Below, one piece after another: positions 44,484 through 54,373 of a stretch of DNA of 64,000 bases. Every line of letters starts with the position of its first letter. The stretch's first letter is position 1. The notes under the pieces were generated by a model that made no database searches, was not told where the DNA came from, and saw nothing but the letters and a program-made list of their open reading frames with translations. A program made the position numbers and the translations under genes. Source of the stretch: Raffaelea ambrosiae (lineage: Eukaryota; Ascomycota; Sordariomycetes; Ophiostomatales; Ophiostomataceae); the NCBI GenBank assembly GCA_002778195.1, contig PCDI01000006.1, forward strand, positions 873,950 through 937,949. The letters run 5' to 3'.

Positions 44484-45165
44484 CTTGAGGGATGTGCGGG
44501 TTGGTCCGTATAGGCTGTAGATGGATGCCTATCTCCCCTGGAATCTGGTTAGCTCCTCCAGCAGAATTGCAGGAGAACAAAAAAGTCCCCTCTCCACGGC
44601 TCTTGTTCTCCCCCACAACCCAGGTGTCTAGATCCCGCGAATGTACGCACTTTTCCTGCGGCTTCCGGGAGCTCGAGTCTGCTTTCAGCTGGAGCCTCGC
44701 AGTTCGAGGATGGATTCGGGAACGAAGTCGCACTGGATTCGAAGCCCGGACGGCAAATAAAGAAAAGCTGTCCTCTGGGAGATGCCAGCGAAGGCAGAGC
44801 GTGTAGATTCCAATTCCGATGACTGGGTATCGCGTCACCCGTGTCGATGGCAACGTGGCTCGTACAAAAAAGCGATGTTGGTTCTCGAGTGCTTGGATGC
44901 AACGTTGTCGGTCGCGAAAGCTGTTCAAATGGGATTCCCTGTCCAAATGGTAAGTGACCAGTTTGGCTAGCTTAGTCACGCAGTAAGGGGCAGGCGTCAT
45001 TAGGCTCTGGGTGGGTGGGTCTGGCACTAAAGCCTTATCGATAACAAAAAAAAAAAAAGAGAGAGCCTGTTGTAGAAAAAAAAGTTGGCGACACCCCAGA
45101 AATAAATCTTTGCTGGTAAGAAAAGTGTCGAACGACACATTTTCAACAGCAACAACATCGACACA
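44484..45165. promoter_or_regulatory. Divergent promoter region TM9 / LCP5
   Basis: 0.68 kb between two genes that point away from each other. An A-run lies at about 45046-45058. A GGATTCGAAGCC stretch near 44733 resembles a tRNA B box but has no tRNA around it. Confidence 0.4.
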
Positions 45166-46284
45166 ATGGCTTCCCATTCAAGCCTGCCAGAGCTTCTGGA
45201 CTCCCTGCGACAGTCCATCTCCTCCGTATCCGAGGCAGTACCACAACTATCTACCCTCACGCCAACCGGAGACGGCGTCTCTCTACTTGACGTCAAGAAT
45301 GAGCTTCTCCTCAGCTACTTGGAGCACATGGTGTTCTTAATACTACTAAAGCTGCGGAACGCCGCTTCGGGTGCCAGCTCAAAGTCGCAACTCGATCTGG
45401 AACATTCCGAGTTGGGCCAGTCGGTTGTCCAGAAACTGGTTGAGCTCCGGGTCTACCTCGAGAAGGGCGTCCGACCACTCGAGGAGAAGCTGCGATTCCA
45501 AATCGAGAGAGCACTTGATGCCGCTGAAAATGCAGAGCGCAGAGCAAAGGCAGCGACAGCCCAGGCAGACAGCGAGGACGAGGAGGACGAGGACGATTCC
45601 GACGCGGGTGACAAGGACGACGACGGCGATGAGGAGGAGGAAGCTGTCCCGACCAGGATGCTGACGACGGACGATGCCGACGGCGAGAATGTCGCACCCA
45701 AGAGCGCTAAACCTACCGGCGTGTACAAACCACCCAAGCGACTCGCGGCCATCATGCCCGGTACTACCACCGCCACCACCGCCACCGAGTGGAGCGACCG
45801 CAAGGAGCGCAAGGCGCGCCAGCTCAAGTCGTCCATCCTCGACGAGTTCGTCGCCGACGAGTACTCGTCTGTACCTGTGGCCCAGCCCAGCATTGGCACC
45901 AACATTGGCGACCGCGGCCGCCACATGAAGACGGATGCCGAGCGCCGGCGCGAAGACGAGCGTCGCGAGTACGAAGAAACCAACTACGTCCGCCTGCCCA
46001 AGGAGAGCAAGAAGGCACGGGGCAAAACCGAGGGCGGCGCACGCGGGCGCATGTCTTTTGGCGGCGAGGAGTGGCGCGACATTGGCGACGGCGTGGACCG
46101 CATCAACGAGCTGACGCGGCGGCGCAAGAGCGGAGGCAGCGGCGGCGGCAGCAGCGTGCGGGCGCTCATGGAGAAGAGCCGCAAGCGGGGCCGGGATACG
46201 GCAGACGGGCCGCGGGGCAGTGGGACGAACACGGTTGCGCTCGGTGGCGAGCGGTTCCAGAAGCGGGCCAAGAACCAAAGGTGA
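45166..46284 (+). CDS. LCP5: LCP5/neuroguidin-type U3 snoRNP protein
   Basis: Single exon, 372 residues. The N-terminal Sas10/Utp3/C1D domain is at about 5-120 (LPELLDSLRQSISSVSEAV, LLSYLEHMVFLILLKLR, VQKLVELRVYLEKGVRPLE). An acidic Asp/Glu run and the conserved KPTGVYKPPKRLAAIMP segment follow. The C-terminal half is basic with ERRREDERREYEETNYVRLP and GGERFQKRAKNQ, as in Lcp5/neuroguidin. Yeast Lcp5 is an essential SSU-processome component needed for 18S rRNA processing; acts in the nucleolus. The final AAAGGTGAGAAG could be read as a splice donor, but the stop that overlaps it fits the family end. Confidence 0.92.
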   Translation: MASHSSLPELLDSLRQSISSVSEAVPQLSTLTPTGDGVSLLDVKNELLLSYLEHMVFLILLKLRNAASGASSKSQLDLEHSELGQSVVQKLVELRVYLEKGVRPLEEKLRFQIERALDAAENAERRAKAATAQADSEDEEDEDDSDAGDKDDDGDEEEEAVPTRMLTTDDADGENVAPKSAKPTGVYKPPKRLAAIMPGTTTATTATEWSDRKERKARQLKSSILDEFVADEYSSVPVAQPSIGTNIGDRGRHMKTDAERRREDERREYEETNYVRLPKESKKARGKTEGGARGRMSFGGEEWRDIGDGVDRINELTRRRKSGGSGGGSSVRALMEKSRKRGRDTADGPRGSGTNTVALGGERFQKRAKNQR

Positions 46285-46749
46285 GAAGAGAGTGTGTGTT
46301 AGGGGGAGAGAGGGGGGGGGGGGGGTTCTTGTCATTGGGCTTCATGTTTCTGCATGCTCTCTGCAACGGAAATGGCGTTTAAAATATCTACCTACATATT
46401 CATTGTTTTCTTTTCTTCTTCCTATAGAACAGGGGATACTTACTTTTTCTCGGAAGTATTTACAAATGAACAAAAAAATGCATACCTGAGAATCATTCTA
46501 GGTGATATGTGGTAGTGCAACTGTGCAAAACCCTTACCCATACTAGTTAGTTAAGGCTTAACTCTTCTGTAGTAGGCAATATTATTCACTTCCATAATTT
46601 TTACCTAGACGGCACCAACATATGTTTTGCAATTATCTTCACTTGCGAGTTCACAGAAGAATATTCAAAATTAAACTCAAATGGATATAGAAAGGAAAAA
46701 AAAAAAATCACAAAGCAGCCCGATACAGCAGCAAAAAAGATAACAATAC
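46285..46749. other. Spacer LCP5 / tRNA-Val
   Basis: 465 bp of mostly AT-rich sequence after the LCP5 stop. It starts with a G-run (46310-46325). No gene seen. Confidence 0.45.
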
Positions 46750-46823
46750 TGGTCAAACACGGGATCGAACCGTGGACCGTCACGGTGTTAACGTGAAGTC
46801 ATAACCAACTAGACCATTTGACC
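46750..46823 (-). tRNA. tRNA-Val (anticodon AAC)
   Basis: The minus strand folds into a full cloverleaf with no intron. The 7-bp acceptor stem is GGTCAAA with TTTGACC, followed by a discriminator A. The D-arm has GTC/GAC, and the anticodon stem TCACG/CGTGA encloses loop TTAACAC with anticodon AAC. The T-arm CACGG-TTCGATC-CCGTG carries a good B box. A T-run about ten bases downstream (plus-strand A-run at 46731-46740) can serve as Pol III terminator. AAC is read as IAC and decodes GTT/GTC/GTA. It stands alone between LCP5 and WRS1. Confidence 0.95.
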
Positions 46824-47189
46824 TGCTTGTTATTGAGAATTCATTGGGCCTTGTTAGTTCTCAAATAGAAGTGGTCCGGAGAGGTCCCACTGGGATCGTC
46901 TCCATCGTGAAAGAGAAGCTCCTACCGTAAAGAATAGACACGTGATTGTCTAAATTATCAGCAAGGCGCGATAAGAGCCCCCTCACCCACAACTTTTCGC
47001 GGGGCAGCTTGAACCGTTTCTCTTTGGGCAGGTGCGGACCGTCGACTCATTTCCGTTTTGGCCAGCAAAGCTTGTTCTGGTCTCCATATAGAAGACCTGT
47101 GACTCTTGCGCTGCCTTTTTTTTTTTTTCCTTTGGTTATCGGAATCTGGGACTCGTCATCCTCTCCAGAGCGAAACACCACAAAGCACA
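46824..47189. promoter_or_regulatory. WRS1 promoter region
   Basis: 366 bp between tRNA-Val and the WRS1 start. It contains T- and C-rich runs (T-run at 47117-47129) near the start. No gene. Confidence 0.45.
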
Positions 47190-48821
47190 ATGGCAGCAGA
47201 CGCTACGGCCGCAGCCTCCAAGCAGGATCAAGACATCAATCCCTGGTCAGTGCAGGGTGGCGTCGATGCTGAAGGCAATGTTGTCGCGATCGACTACGAG
47301 GCCATTAGCAGGTAGGCGAAGAAGGTATCTCTTGTAGTACTATGCGCCCCAATGCTAATATGCGCTTTTCTGCTCAGAAAATGGAGCACGAGCCTCATCG
47401 ACGACGCCCTCCTCGAGCGCTTCGAGCGAGTCACTGGCCGCAAGCCACATCGCTGGTTGCGCCGCGGTCTCTTCTTCAGCCACCGCGACTTTGACCGCAT
47501 CCTGACCCTGTACGAGCACGGACAACCGTTCTTCCTGTACACCGGCCGCGGCCCCAGCACAGGCAGTCTGCATCTGGGCCACACCATCCCGCTGCAGTTC
47601 ACCCAGTGGCTGCAGGAGGTGTTTGATGCGCCGCTGGTCTTCATGTTGACGGACGACGAGAAAGCCCTTTTCAAGGACGGCCTGGCATTTGAGGATACAC
47701 TGCAGTATGGTATGGACAATGCGCGGGATATCATTGCGCTGGGCTTCGACGTGAAGAAGACGTTCATCTACAGCGACCTCAAGTATGTGGGCAATCACAT
47801 GCTGATGAACGCCTGGGAGTTTTCGCGGCTGGTTACATTCAACCAGGTCCGCGGTGCGTTTGGATTTAACGAGAGGTAAGTGCCGTAAAACCCTCCCCTG
47901 GGGCAATCATGGTCCTCCGAGTCATTGCCGGGATTGTTTTACTAATGCTGACCCTCTCCCAGCACCAATATTGGCAAAATTTTCTTCCCCTCTGTGCAGT
48001 GTGTCGCTGCCTTCGCTACGTCGTACCCCGAGCTCTGGGCAGATGTGCCTGCCAAGGAGCGCACAAAGGAGATTGCCAGCTGGCAATGTCTGATTCCCAT
48101 GGGCATTGACCAGGACCCATGTGAGTAGAAAAGCTCATGGCACTTTGCTTTGGAGTATTTACTAACGTACCAGACTTCCGCCTGCTCCGTGACAATGCTC
48201 ACCGCATGAAGTATCCCTCGCCAAAGCCGGCTCTGATCCACTCCAAGTTCCTTACGGCTCTCCAGGGTGCAGGTGGCAAGATGTCCTCGTCGAATCCCAA
48301 CTCGGCCATTTTCATGACCGACACACCAAAGCAGATCAAGGTATGCTTAGCCGTTTTCGGATAGGGTCGCTACTGGAGCAATAGACACTAACACCCATAA
48401 GAACAAAATCAACAAACACGCGTTCAGCGGCGGCCGCGAGACCCTGGAGGAGCACCGCGAGCTTGGCGGCAACCCCGACATCGACGTCTCGTATATCTAC
48501 CTGACATACTTTGAGGACGACGACGAGAAACTCGCCAAGGTATATGAAGACTACAAGAAAGGCAACCTTCTGACGGGCGAGCTCAAGAAGATGGCCATTG
48601 AAGTCCTGCAGAAATACGTCGAGGACTTCCAGGGGCGGAGAAAACTGGTGACCGACGAGGTCCTCGAGGCGTTCATGACGCCGCGCAAGCTGGAGTGGAA
48701 GGGCAACCCGAACCCCAAGCCGCTGCCCAAACCTGAGCCCAAGTCCAAGAAGGGTGGTAAAGGTGAACCCAAGCCAGGCCAGGAAACGACGCTGCCAGAA
48801 CGGCCAAAAGAAGCAAAATAG
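47190..48821 (+). CDS. WRS1: Cytoplasmic tryptophanyl-tRNA synthetase
   Basis: Five exons (47190-47311, 47378-47875, 47963-48120, 48174-48340, 48402-48821) give 454 residues. All four introns are 53-87 bp with clean GT/AG borders, and every join continues the family sequence. The class I signatures are GSLHLGH at 103-109 (HIGH motif) and KMSSS at 295-299 (KMSKS motif). Other hallmarks are PHRWLRRGLFFSHRDFDRIL, FFLYTGRGPSTGSLHLG, GIDQDPYFRLLRD and GGNPDIDVSYIYLTYFEDDD. The protein charges tRNA-Trp in the cytosol. The C-terminus is Lys/Pro-rich (NPNPKPLPKPEPKSKKGGKG). It converges with the mannanase gene, with only about 160 bp between stops. Confidence 0.97.
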
Positions 48822-48980
48822 ACAAGAGCGAGAAAGTGAGAGGAAAAAAATAAAGTAGCGGATTTGTTGATTTTTCCAAATGTTGCTTTTTTCTGAGAAC
48901 TTATTTTTGTTATCTTGATCTTCAATGGCTTATCCCCTGAAAATAAAAATTAGAAAAGAATATTTGAAGCCAACAAGGCC

Positions 48981-50890
48981 TCATTGGACACTCTTGGCCA
49001 GCATAGCTTCCGCATGCCTTGTACCGACTGCCTGGAACTCGTCATGATCGATATATATGCTATACTCGTCGCCAAATACCGTTCCATTCATGGAAAGGTT
49101 TACAGGGCCAAATTGCCATAATTGGTCAGCTGCCACGCTTGAATTCAAGATTGTCTGCTGCCAAGGAAGCAGCACAATCGAATGGTTCATCCGGTTTGGC
49201 GAGCCGTATTCCTCCAGCACCACCGGTTTGTGAAGCTGTCAAGCCAGTCAGCAAATCAAGATGGGGGAAAGGGGGAGGAGGGGGGGGGGGGAATGATAGT
49301 GAAAACAAATGGGACTTTTACAACTTACTCGGGCACCGGCATCTGCGTGTTGTCGGATCCAGTGGTTGCCCCAATCGTAGGAATATCCCCACTGACTTGG
49401 ATACAGATGAAATGTGCCGTAGTCGAGCGTAGAAATGTTCAAGTTCCCGAGAAAGTCCACGCCTCCATGGGCCGCATAAGCCACCGTGATGCTGCCGTCC
49501 ACATCTCGGTAGCCAGAACCAGGGTCAAACCAGCCCTCATCACCCATCGTAACCATATGGTGCGGGTCCAATGATTTTATGTAGGCCGACGTGTTGGATG
49601 CCCAGTTGTAAAGAACCGACGGTTCACAGCCTTCGCACCGCGGTTCGTTGCCTAGCTGCCAGGAGAAGATGGCTGACGATCGGCGGTAGCGGTCTACCAG
49701 GATTCTGATAAAGTCTCGGTAGACCTCTTGGGCTCGCAGGTTTTCATAAAACACCACCTGGGACCCGTAGGCGCTGTAGTAGACAGCCAAGCCGCCCAAG
49801 TCGGACCAATTGTTGACAAACGGGAGCACCAGCTTGAGGCCCAGGCGTTCCGCCGTAGAAACGACATAGTCCAGACGTTGCAGGCCATTAGGACCGTAGT
49901 TGATCCGTGCCTGGGTACCATTGGTTGAATGCTGTTGGTACCAGACTGCCTTTGGGTCGGGATCCTTGTCTGATGGGGGATCGTCTAAGATATCGCCAAA
50001 TCCCCAAACCCGGACGATTTTGTAGTTTGCCTGGACATTGTTAGTGGTGTAAGATAAAAAAAGCCGAAGATAAATAGTGAAAATAAAACGAGAACAAAAG
50101 AAAAGTTATAGTTAATATATATGTACAAGGAGAACAGGGCATAAAGAAAGAGAGGGACAAAAAGTAAAAGAAAAGAAAAAGAAAAAGGAAAAAAAACATT
50201 GACTTTCGATCCAGGCAGGGATCGAACCTGCAATCTCTTGGTTCGTAGCCAAGCGCCTTGCCATTTGGCCACTGGACCTGTTGATGGATTTTTCACGACT
50301 AGTCGGGCTCTTGTTGACAAAAATCAGAGCGGAAAAAAAAGGGAAAAAAAGAGCGAAAAAAGGCAAAAAATTTTTTGAATCACACTAAAATGAAGCAAAA
50401 ATGAAATCTTGTATCTCGATCCAGGCAGGGATCGAACCTGCAATCTCTTGGTTCGTAGCCAAGCGCCTTGCCATTTGGCCACTGGACCGGTTGATGAAAA
50501 TTTTACAACTAGCCAGACTCATGTTCATCAGAACAATGGGGAGCGGAGAACACTTACGTCAACAATCTCCTGCATTGCCTTGTCTATGTCTTCATTCTTG
50601 GTGAGGTGTCCCAACCACCAAGCGTTTGTTCCTGATGTAAATGTGAGACATGGCTATGCCAATTGTTCAGAACTCTAAACTATCTCACCAGCAAAGTAGC
50701 CAACTTTTCCGTCAACGTCAAACAGATGCCCTGCTGTTTTGGCAAAGGACCCGTTCTTGAATCCAATTGGATATATAGGAGGTACCGGCTGGTCTTTCGC
50801 AGAACGAACAAAACCGAGGCCCGTTGAGTTGCCATCTGCAAGGACGAGACCCAGTAGGTTGAGTGTTATCATCAGTGAAACGAAAACCAT
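48981..50890 (-). CDS. Secreted GH5 endo-beta-1,4-mannanase with tRNA genes in an intron
   Basis: Four exons (50890-50689, 50631-50558, 50030-49329, 49235-48981) give 410 residues. A signal peptide (MVFVSLMITLNLLGLVLADG) predicts secretion. The GH5 subfamily 7 pattern is clear: TNAWWLGHLTKNEDIDKAM, VRVWGFGD, LPFVNNWSDLGG, SWQLGNEPRC, YDWGNHWIRQHADAGAR and VVLEEYGSP. The acid/base is probably Glu221 in GNEP and the nucleophile Glu335 in LEEYG. The enzyme hydrolyses mannan and galactomannan of plant walls. Introns are 57, 527 and 93 bp. The 527 bp intron 2 contains two tRNA-Arg(ACG) genes on the same strand, and its long size is explained by that tandem duplication. A TATA-like stretch (50980-50988) and a CreA-like CCGGGG (50968-50973) precede the start; both are weak evidence. 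Confidence 0.92.
50207..50278 (-). tRNA. tRNA-Arg (ACG), copy 1, inside mannanase intron 2
   Basis: The minus strand folds as a full tRNA. The acceptor stem is GGTCCAG with CTGGATC (one G-T pair) and discriminator G. The D-arm is GCC/GGC, the anticodon stem CTTGG/CCAAG encloses loop CTACGAA with anticodon ACG, and the T-arm is GCAGG-TTCGATC-CCTGC. No intron. A T-run in the next 15 bases downstream (plus-strand A-run 50190-50196) can stop Pol III. ACG is read as ICG for CGT/CGC/CGA. Confidence 0.95.
50208..50557. repeat. Tandem duplication of an intron segment carrying tRNA-Arg
   Basis: Two units of about 210 bp start at 50208 and 50418 (plus-strand numbering). The tRNA part is identical. After it, GTTGATGGATTTTTCACGAC and GTTGATGAAAATTTTACAAC, then CTAGTCGGGCTC and CTAGCCAGACTC, show a diverged continuation for about 55 bp. 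The second unit runs up to the intron donor. Confidence 0.8.
50417..50488 (-). tRNA. tRNA-Arg (ACG), copy 2, inside mannanase intron 2
   Basis: Identical to copy 1 over the mature tRNA, 210 bp away in the same orientation, and also with a T-run shortly downstream (plus-strand A-run 50397-50401). Flanks on the 5' side of the tRNA are related to those of copy 1, which points to a tandem duplication of the intron segment. Confidence 0.95.
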
Positions 50891-51171
50891 CGTTAGTAAT
50901 GGTATTTTTTCCCCTCTTTCTTTCTTTCTTTTACCACATATCTGAATACATCTATTCAACACATGCTCCGGGGATTCTAGTTATATATCTGTTCAGCCAA
51001 GCAACGCAATGTTTAATTTGCAGTCGGCAAAATACACGGAATTGGCTGCGAGGTCCAGAAGAGTGCATATGAATGTATTGCACAGTGCTTTATGAGGCAG
51101 TGTATATTCTTGCACTGTCTTCAAGACTCAACCTGATTGTACGAGACGTGAATAGTTAATCTATAATAATA
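50891..51171. promoter_or_regulatory. Mannanase promoter
   Basis: Region upstream of the mannanase start, up to the duplicated DBP4-tail fragments. It includes a TATATATC element at 50981-50988 and several AT-rich runs. Confidence 0.4.
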
Positions 51172-51446
51172 CTTGACCCTTCAACAGACCAGTAGCCCGA
51201 CTCTCCAGGTCCTCTGGGCTAATCGGTACGTCTTCTACTTTGATGATCTCCCTTTGCTTCTTCTTACTCCGGGGACGACGCTTCTCGCTCTCAATTTCGT
51301 TATTGCTTCTTATAGACCGTTTCTTGGTCTTTTTGACCTTCCATGACCGGCAGCGAGACTCTCTTAAGTCCTCCAGGCTGGTTGGTATATCTTCCACTTG
51401 GATGACCTCCCTTTGCTTCTTCTTGCTCCCAGGACGACGCTCTTCG
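51172..51446 (-). pseudogene. Two degenerate tandem copies of the DBP4 3' end
   Basis: Two segments (about 51172-51335 and 51345-51446) resemble the last codons of DBP4, which lies 350-620 bp upstream on the same strand. Both translate to RRPxSKKKQREx-VEDxPxSxEDL, where DBP4 ends RRPRSKKKQKKVIEVEDVPT. A minus-strand frame stays open through both copies, giving up to 128 codons (51547-51161) with no recognisable domain. Most base differences from DBP4 are C-to-T or G-to-A. The DBP4 stop is changed to Gln in the distal copy. Best read as remnants of local tandem duplication, not as a gene, although a short protein cannot be excluded. Confidence 0.75.
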
Positions 51447-51793
51447 CTCCTGGGTTTGGTTGGGGTTGAAACTGTTTTCCAGCTGCCGTAAGTCCCTTGT
51501 GGTAGTTCCATCACGGAGACAGGAAAACGGGGAAAGCCCGCTAGCAAAGGCCTGGCGTTCTACTGTCCTCTCCCTGGCCAAACAGCAGAGAGAACTAGAC
51601 GCTTCCAATAACTCAAGCCAGTGTCGATTGGAAAATGAAGAAAGGTATTTAAAAAAAAAAAAAAGAGCGAGAAGGCTGTTGCCTCTCGATGTTTTCCCAT
51701 GGGTCGTCCTATATTGCGCCAATTTTTTTTTTTGGTATGTACATGTTCCCCAATTTTTTTTTTTCCTTGCCCTCCACTCCTGCCCTCATATCC

Positions 51794-52763
51794 TTAACCC
51801 TCCAACAGGCCGGCAGCCAGGTTCTCCAGGTCCTCCAGGTTGGTCGGTACGTCTTCCACTTCGATGACCTTCTTCTGCTTCTTCTTACTCCGGGGCCGAC
51901 GCTCCTCGCTTTCGCTTTCGTCGTCGCTTCTCATGGACCGTTTCTTGGTCTTTTTGCTCTTCTTCTTGTTGCTCTCGTCTTTCCTCCTTGGTGCTGGCCC
52001 AGCTTCGTCACTGCTTCCACTGCTGTCGTCGTGGTCGTCGTCCTCACCAGCAATTGGCAGCGACCGGAGCAGTGCCAGACCGTCATCGCCATCCTCACCA
52101 AATTGTCCTCCGCCAACCTCAACCCCGCCGTAACCTCCCCCGACAGCCCGGCCGTGGTGCTCGCTCTCCTCCTCCCGCTCCCGTATCTTCTGCTTGAGCC
52201 GCTTCTCCCGGCGCTTCTCCTTCGCCTCGGTCTTGTCCTCCACGTCGGCTTCCCGCACGCGCTGCGCCTCAACCTCGGTGAACTGCTTCCGCTGGTCTTC
52301 TGGCGCACCCTCCTTCTGGAAGTCGTTCTCGTCCTTCAGCTGGTAGACCTGCTGGGCATTGCCGTCGTCGTCAAAGAGAACCTTGGTGCCCGTGCCCTTG
52401 AAGGGGAGAAGTTTCTTCTTGGACTTGAGGAGCTTCTCGCGGCGCTTGGAATCGATGACCAGTTCCTTGCCGCCAAGATGGAGGACCTTGGGACCGCCTT
52501 CCTGGCCGTCTGCCCCTTCAGGCTGGTCTTTGGGCAGGATGCGCTTCACGTTGAAGAAGTCGTTGCTGTCGCCGTTGCCCTCGCCGTTCTCGTCTTCGTT
52601 GTCCGGTCCAAGACTGCCCACCAGGTCTGTGTAGTGGGGCATCATGGCCGTCTGGTTTTTGCGCTCAAACATCTTTTGAGCTTGGCTGCGGACGGCCGTC
52701 TTTTTGTTGGTGCTTGATTTCGAGTCGCTATCCTCATCACTCTCGTTCTCACTGTCCTTCCCT

Positions 52764-52799
<36 letters not shown>

Positions 52800-54373
52800 G
52801 AATCATTAGACTTGACGTCTAGGGCCGCTTGCCGCGACCGGTTCTTGAGTCTCCTCATGTCCTGGGTCTTGTCGAGATTCATCTTGGGCGTGCTGCCGAG
52901 ACCCAAGCTGGAAGCGAACCCGTCCAGATCCAGCTTGTCCAGGTGAAAGATCTCCGTGTCCCGCTGCTGCTGCACGGATCGTACGTAGCTGACAAACGCC
53001 TTGTTCGCGAGGTACTTGATTTCGTCGTACTCAAAGAAGATCTTGCTGAGCTCCTCGCGGATGCTCTTGCGCTTCTTTTCCCGCACCTTCATGTTGCGGA
53101 TGGGCACCTTCTTCTGTTCCAGCCGCTTGAGCATGCCCTCCTTCTCGCTTGGTTCCAGGAACAGCAGCGCCTTGCCCTCGTTGTGGTACCGCGCCGTCCG
53201 GCCGCTGCGGTGGATGTAGGTGTCTGCATCTTCCGGGCAGTCCACCTGCACGACCCAGTCGACCTTGGGGATGTCCACGCCGCGGGCCACCACGTCCGTG
53301 GCAAACAGACAAGAAGCCCGCGCGTCGGAAAAGTTGCGGAGGATCTCGTGGCGCGCGGCCTGCTTCTGGCGGCCGTGCATGTGCAGCAGCGAGATGCCCG
53401 GCTGCATGTGCCGGAATGTCTCGTAGACAAAGCGAACTTGCTTGCCCGACGAAAAAAACACGATCATCTTGCTCTTCTTGGCGCTCTGGATGAAGCTCCA
53501 CAGCGTGTCGATCTTCTCGGACAGCGGCGTGATAATGTAGAACTGCTGCAGCTGTGACGGCGTGGCCGCGACCGCAGCCTCGTGCACGGAGATGTACTCG
53601 GGCTCCTTCAGGCTCAGACGCGCCAGGTCCGACACTTTTCTCGTCTGCGTGGCGCTGAAGAGCAGGGTCTGGCGCGTGTTCGGCAGGTAGTTCACGAGGG
53701 CGTCGACCTCCCTCTTGAAGCCCATGTCCATGATGCGATCGGCCTCGTCCAAGACCAGAATCTGCAGGTTGTTCACGTCCAGATTCGGGGCACTGCCCAG
53801 ATGCTGCAACATGCGGCCCGGCGTGCACACCAGAATGCTTGACTGCCCGACGTGTTTGGCTTCTTCCTCGAGACTCATGCCACCAGTCACCAGTCCGGCC
53901 GAGAACATGTGGTACCGCCCGATCTTTTTCAGCACATCAAAGATCTGTGCAGAGAGCTCGCGTGTCGGCGAGATGATCAGCGCGCCGAGCCCGTCGTATT
54001 GGGTCCATCGTTCCCGGTAGAGCTTCTCCAGGACGGGCACCAGAAACGCCAGTGTCTTGCCACTGCCCGTCTTGGCCGCGCCCAGGATGTCGCTGCCCTT
54101 CAGACCCGCCGGGATCGCCTTGGACTGGATGTCGGTGAGGGTGTGGTAATGCGAGTCGCGGATACCGGCCGCCGTCGGATCGCACAGGGGAAGATCTTCG
54201 AATTTCGCCGGCGCTACCTTCAAGTCGAGCTCGTCGACGGCTCTTTGCAGAGCTGCTATTTTTTCGTTTTCCAGTCGTCGCTTCTCTTTCCGGTCTTGTT
54301 TTTGAGTGGGAGCCTTCTGTTTTGGCTGGGGTTTGCCATGGCCCGCCCATTTCTTCTTCATGTGGGGGGCCAT
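51794..54373 (-). CDS. DBP4: DEAD-box rRNA-processing helicase DBP4 (DDX10/Hca4)
   Basis: Single exon, 859 residues. The N-terminal basic region leads to the Q motif area, then AAKTGSGKT at 99-107, PTREL at 136-140, VLDEADRIMDMGF with DEAD at 209-212, and SAT at 240-242. Motif VI is HRSGRTARY. The block ARHEILRNFSDA and the motif KAFVSYVRSVQQQRDTEIF after the helicase are typical of Dbp4/DDX10. The C-terminal 330 residues are charged, with an Asp run coded by a GAC repeat, the conserved MFERKNQTAMMPHYTDLVG block and a final coiled, Lys/Glu-rich part. Dbp4 is needed to release U14 snoRNA and for early 18S rRNA processing in the nucleolus. The family length is 770-870, so this is complete. Confidence 0.95.
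52765..52799. repeat. GTC/GAC trinucleotide repeat coding poly-Asp
   Basis: About eleven GTC triplets on the plus strand encode a run of Asp in the DBP4 C-terminal region. In-frame length change is possible. Confidence 0.9.

Noticed and set aside
44728..44745. GGATTCGAAGCCCGG, B-box-like sequence suggesting a tRNA
   Set aside because: No acceptor, D-arm or anticodon stem can be formed around it.
51161..51793. Extra 3' exon(s) of DBP4 in the downstream fragments
   Set aside because: DBP4 has its own stop at 51794 at the family-typical end, and the fragments repeat its tail instead of extending it.
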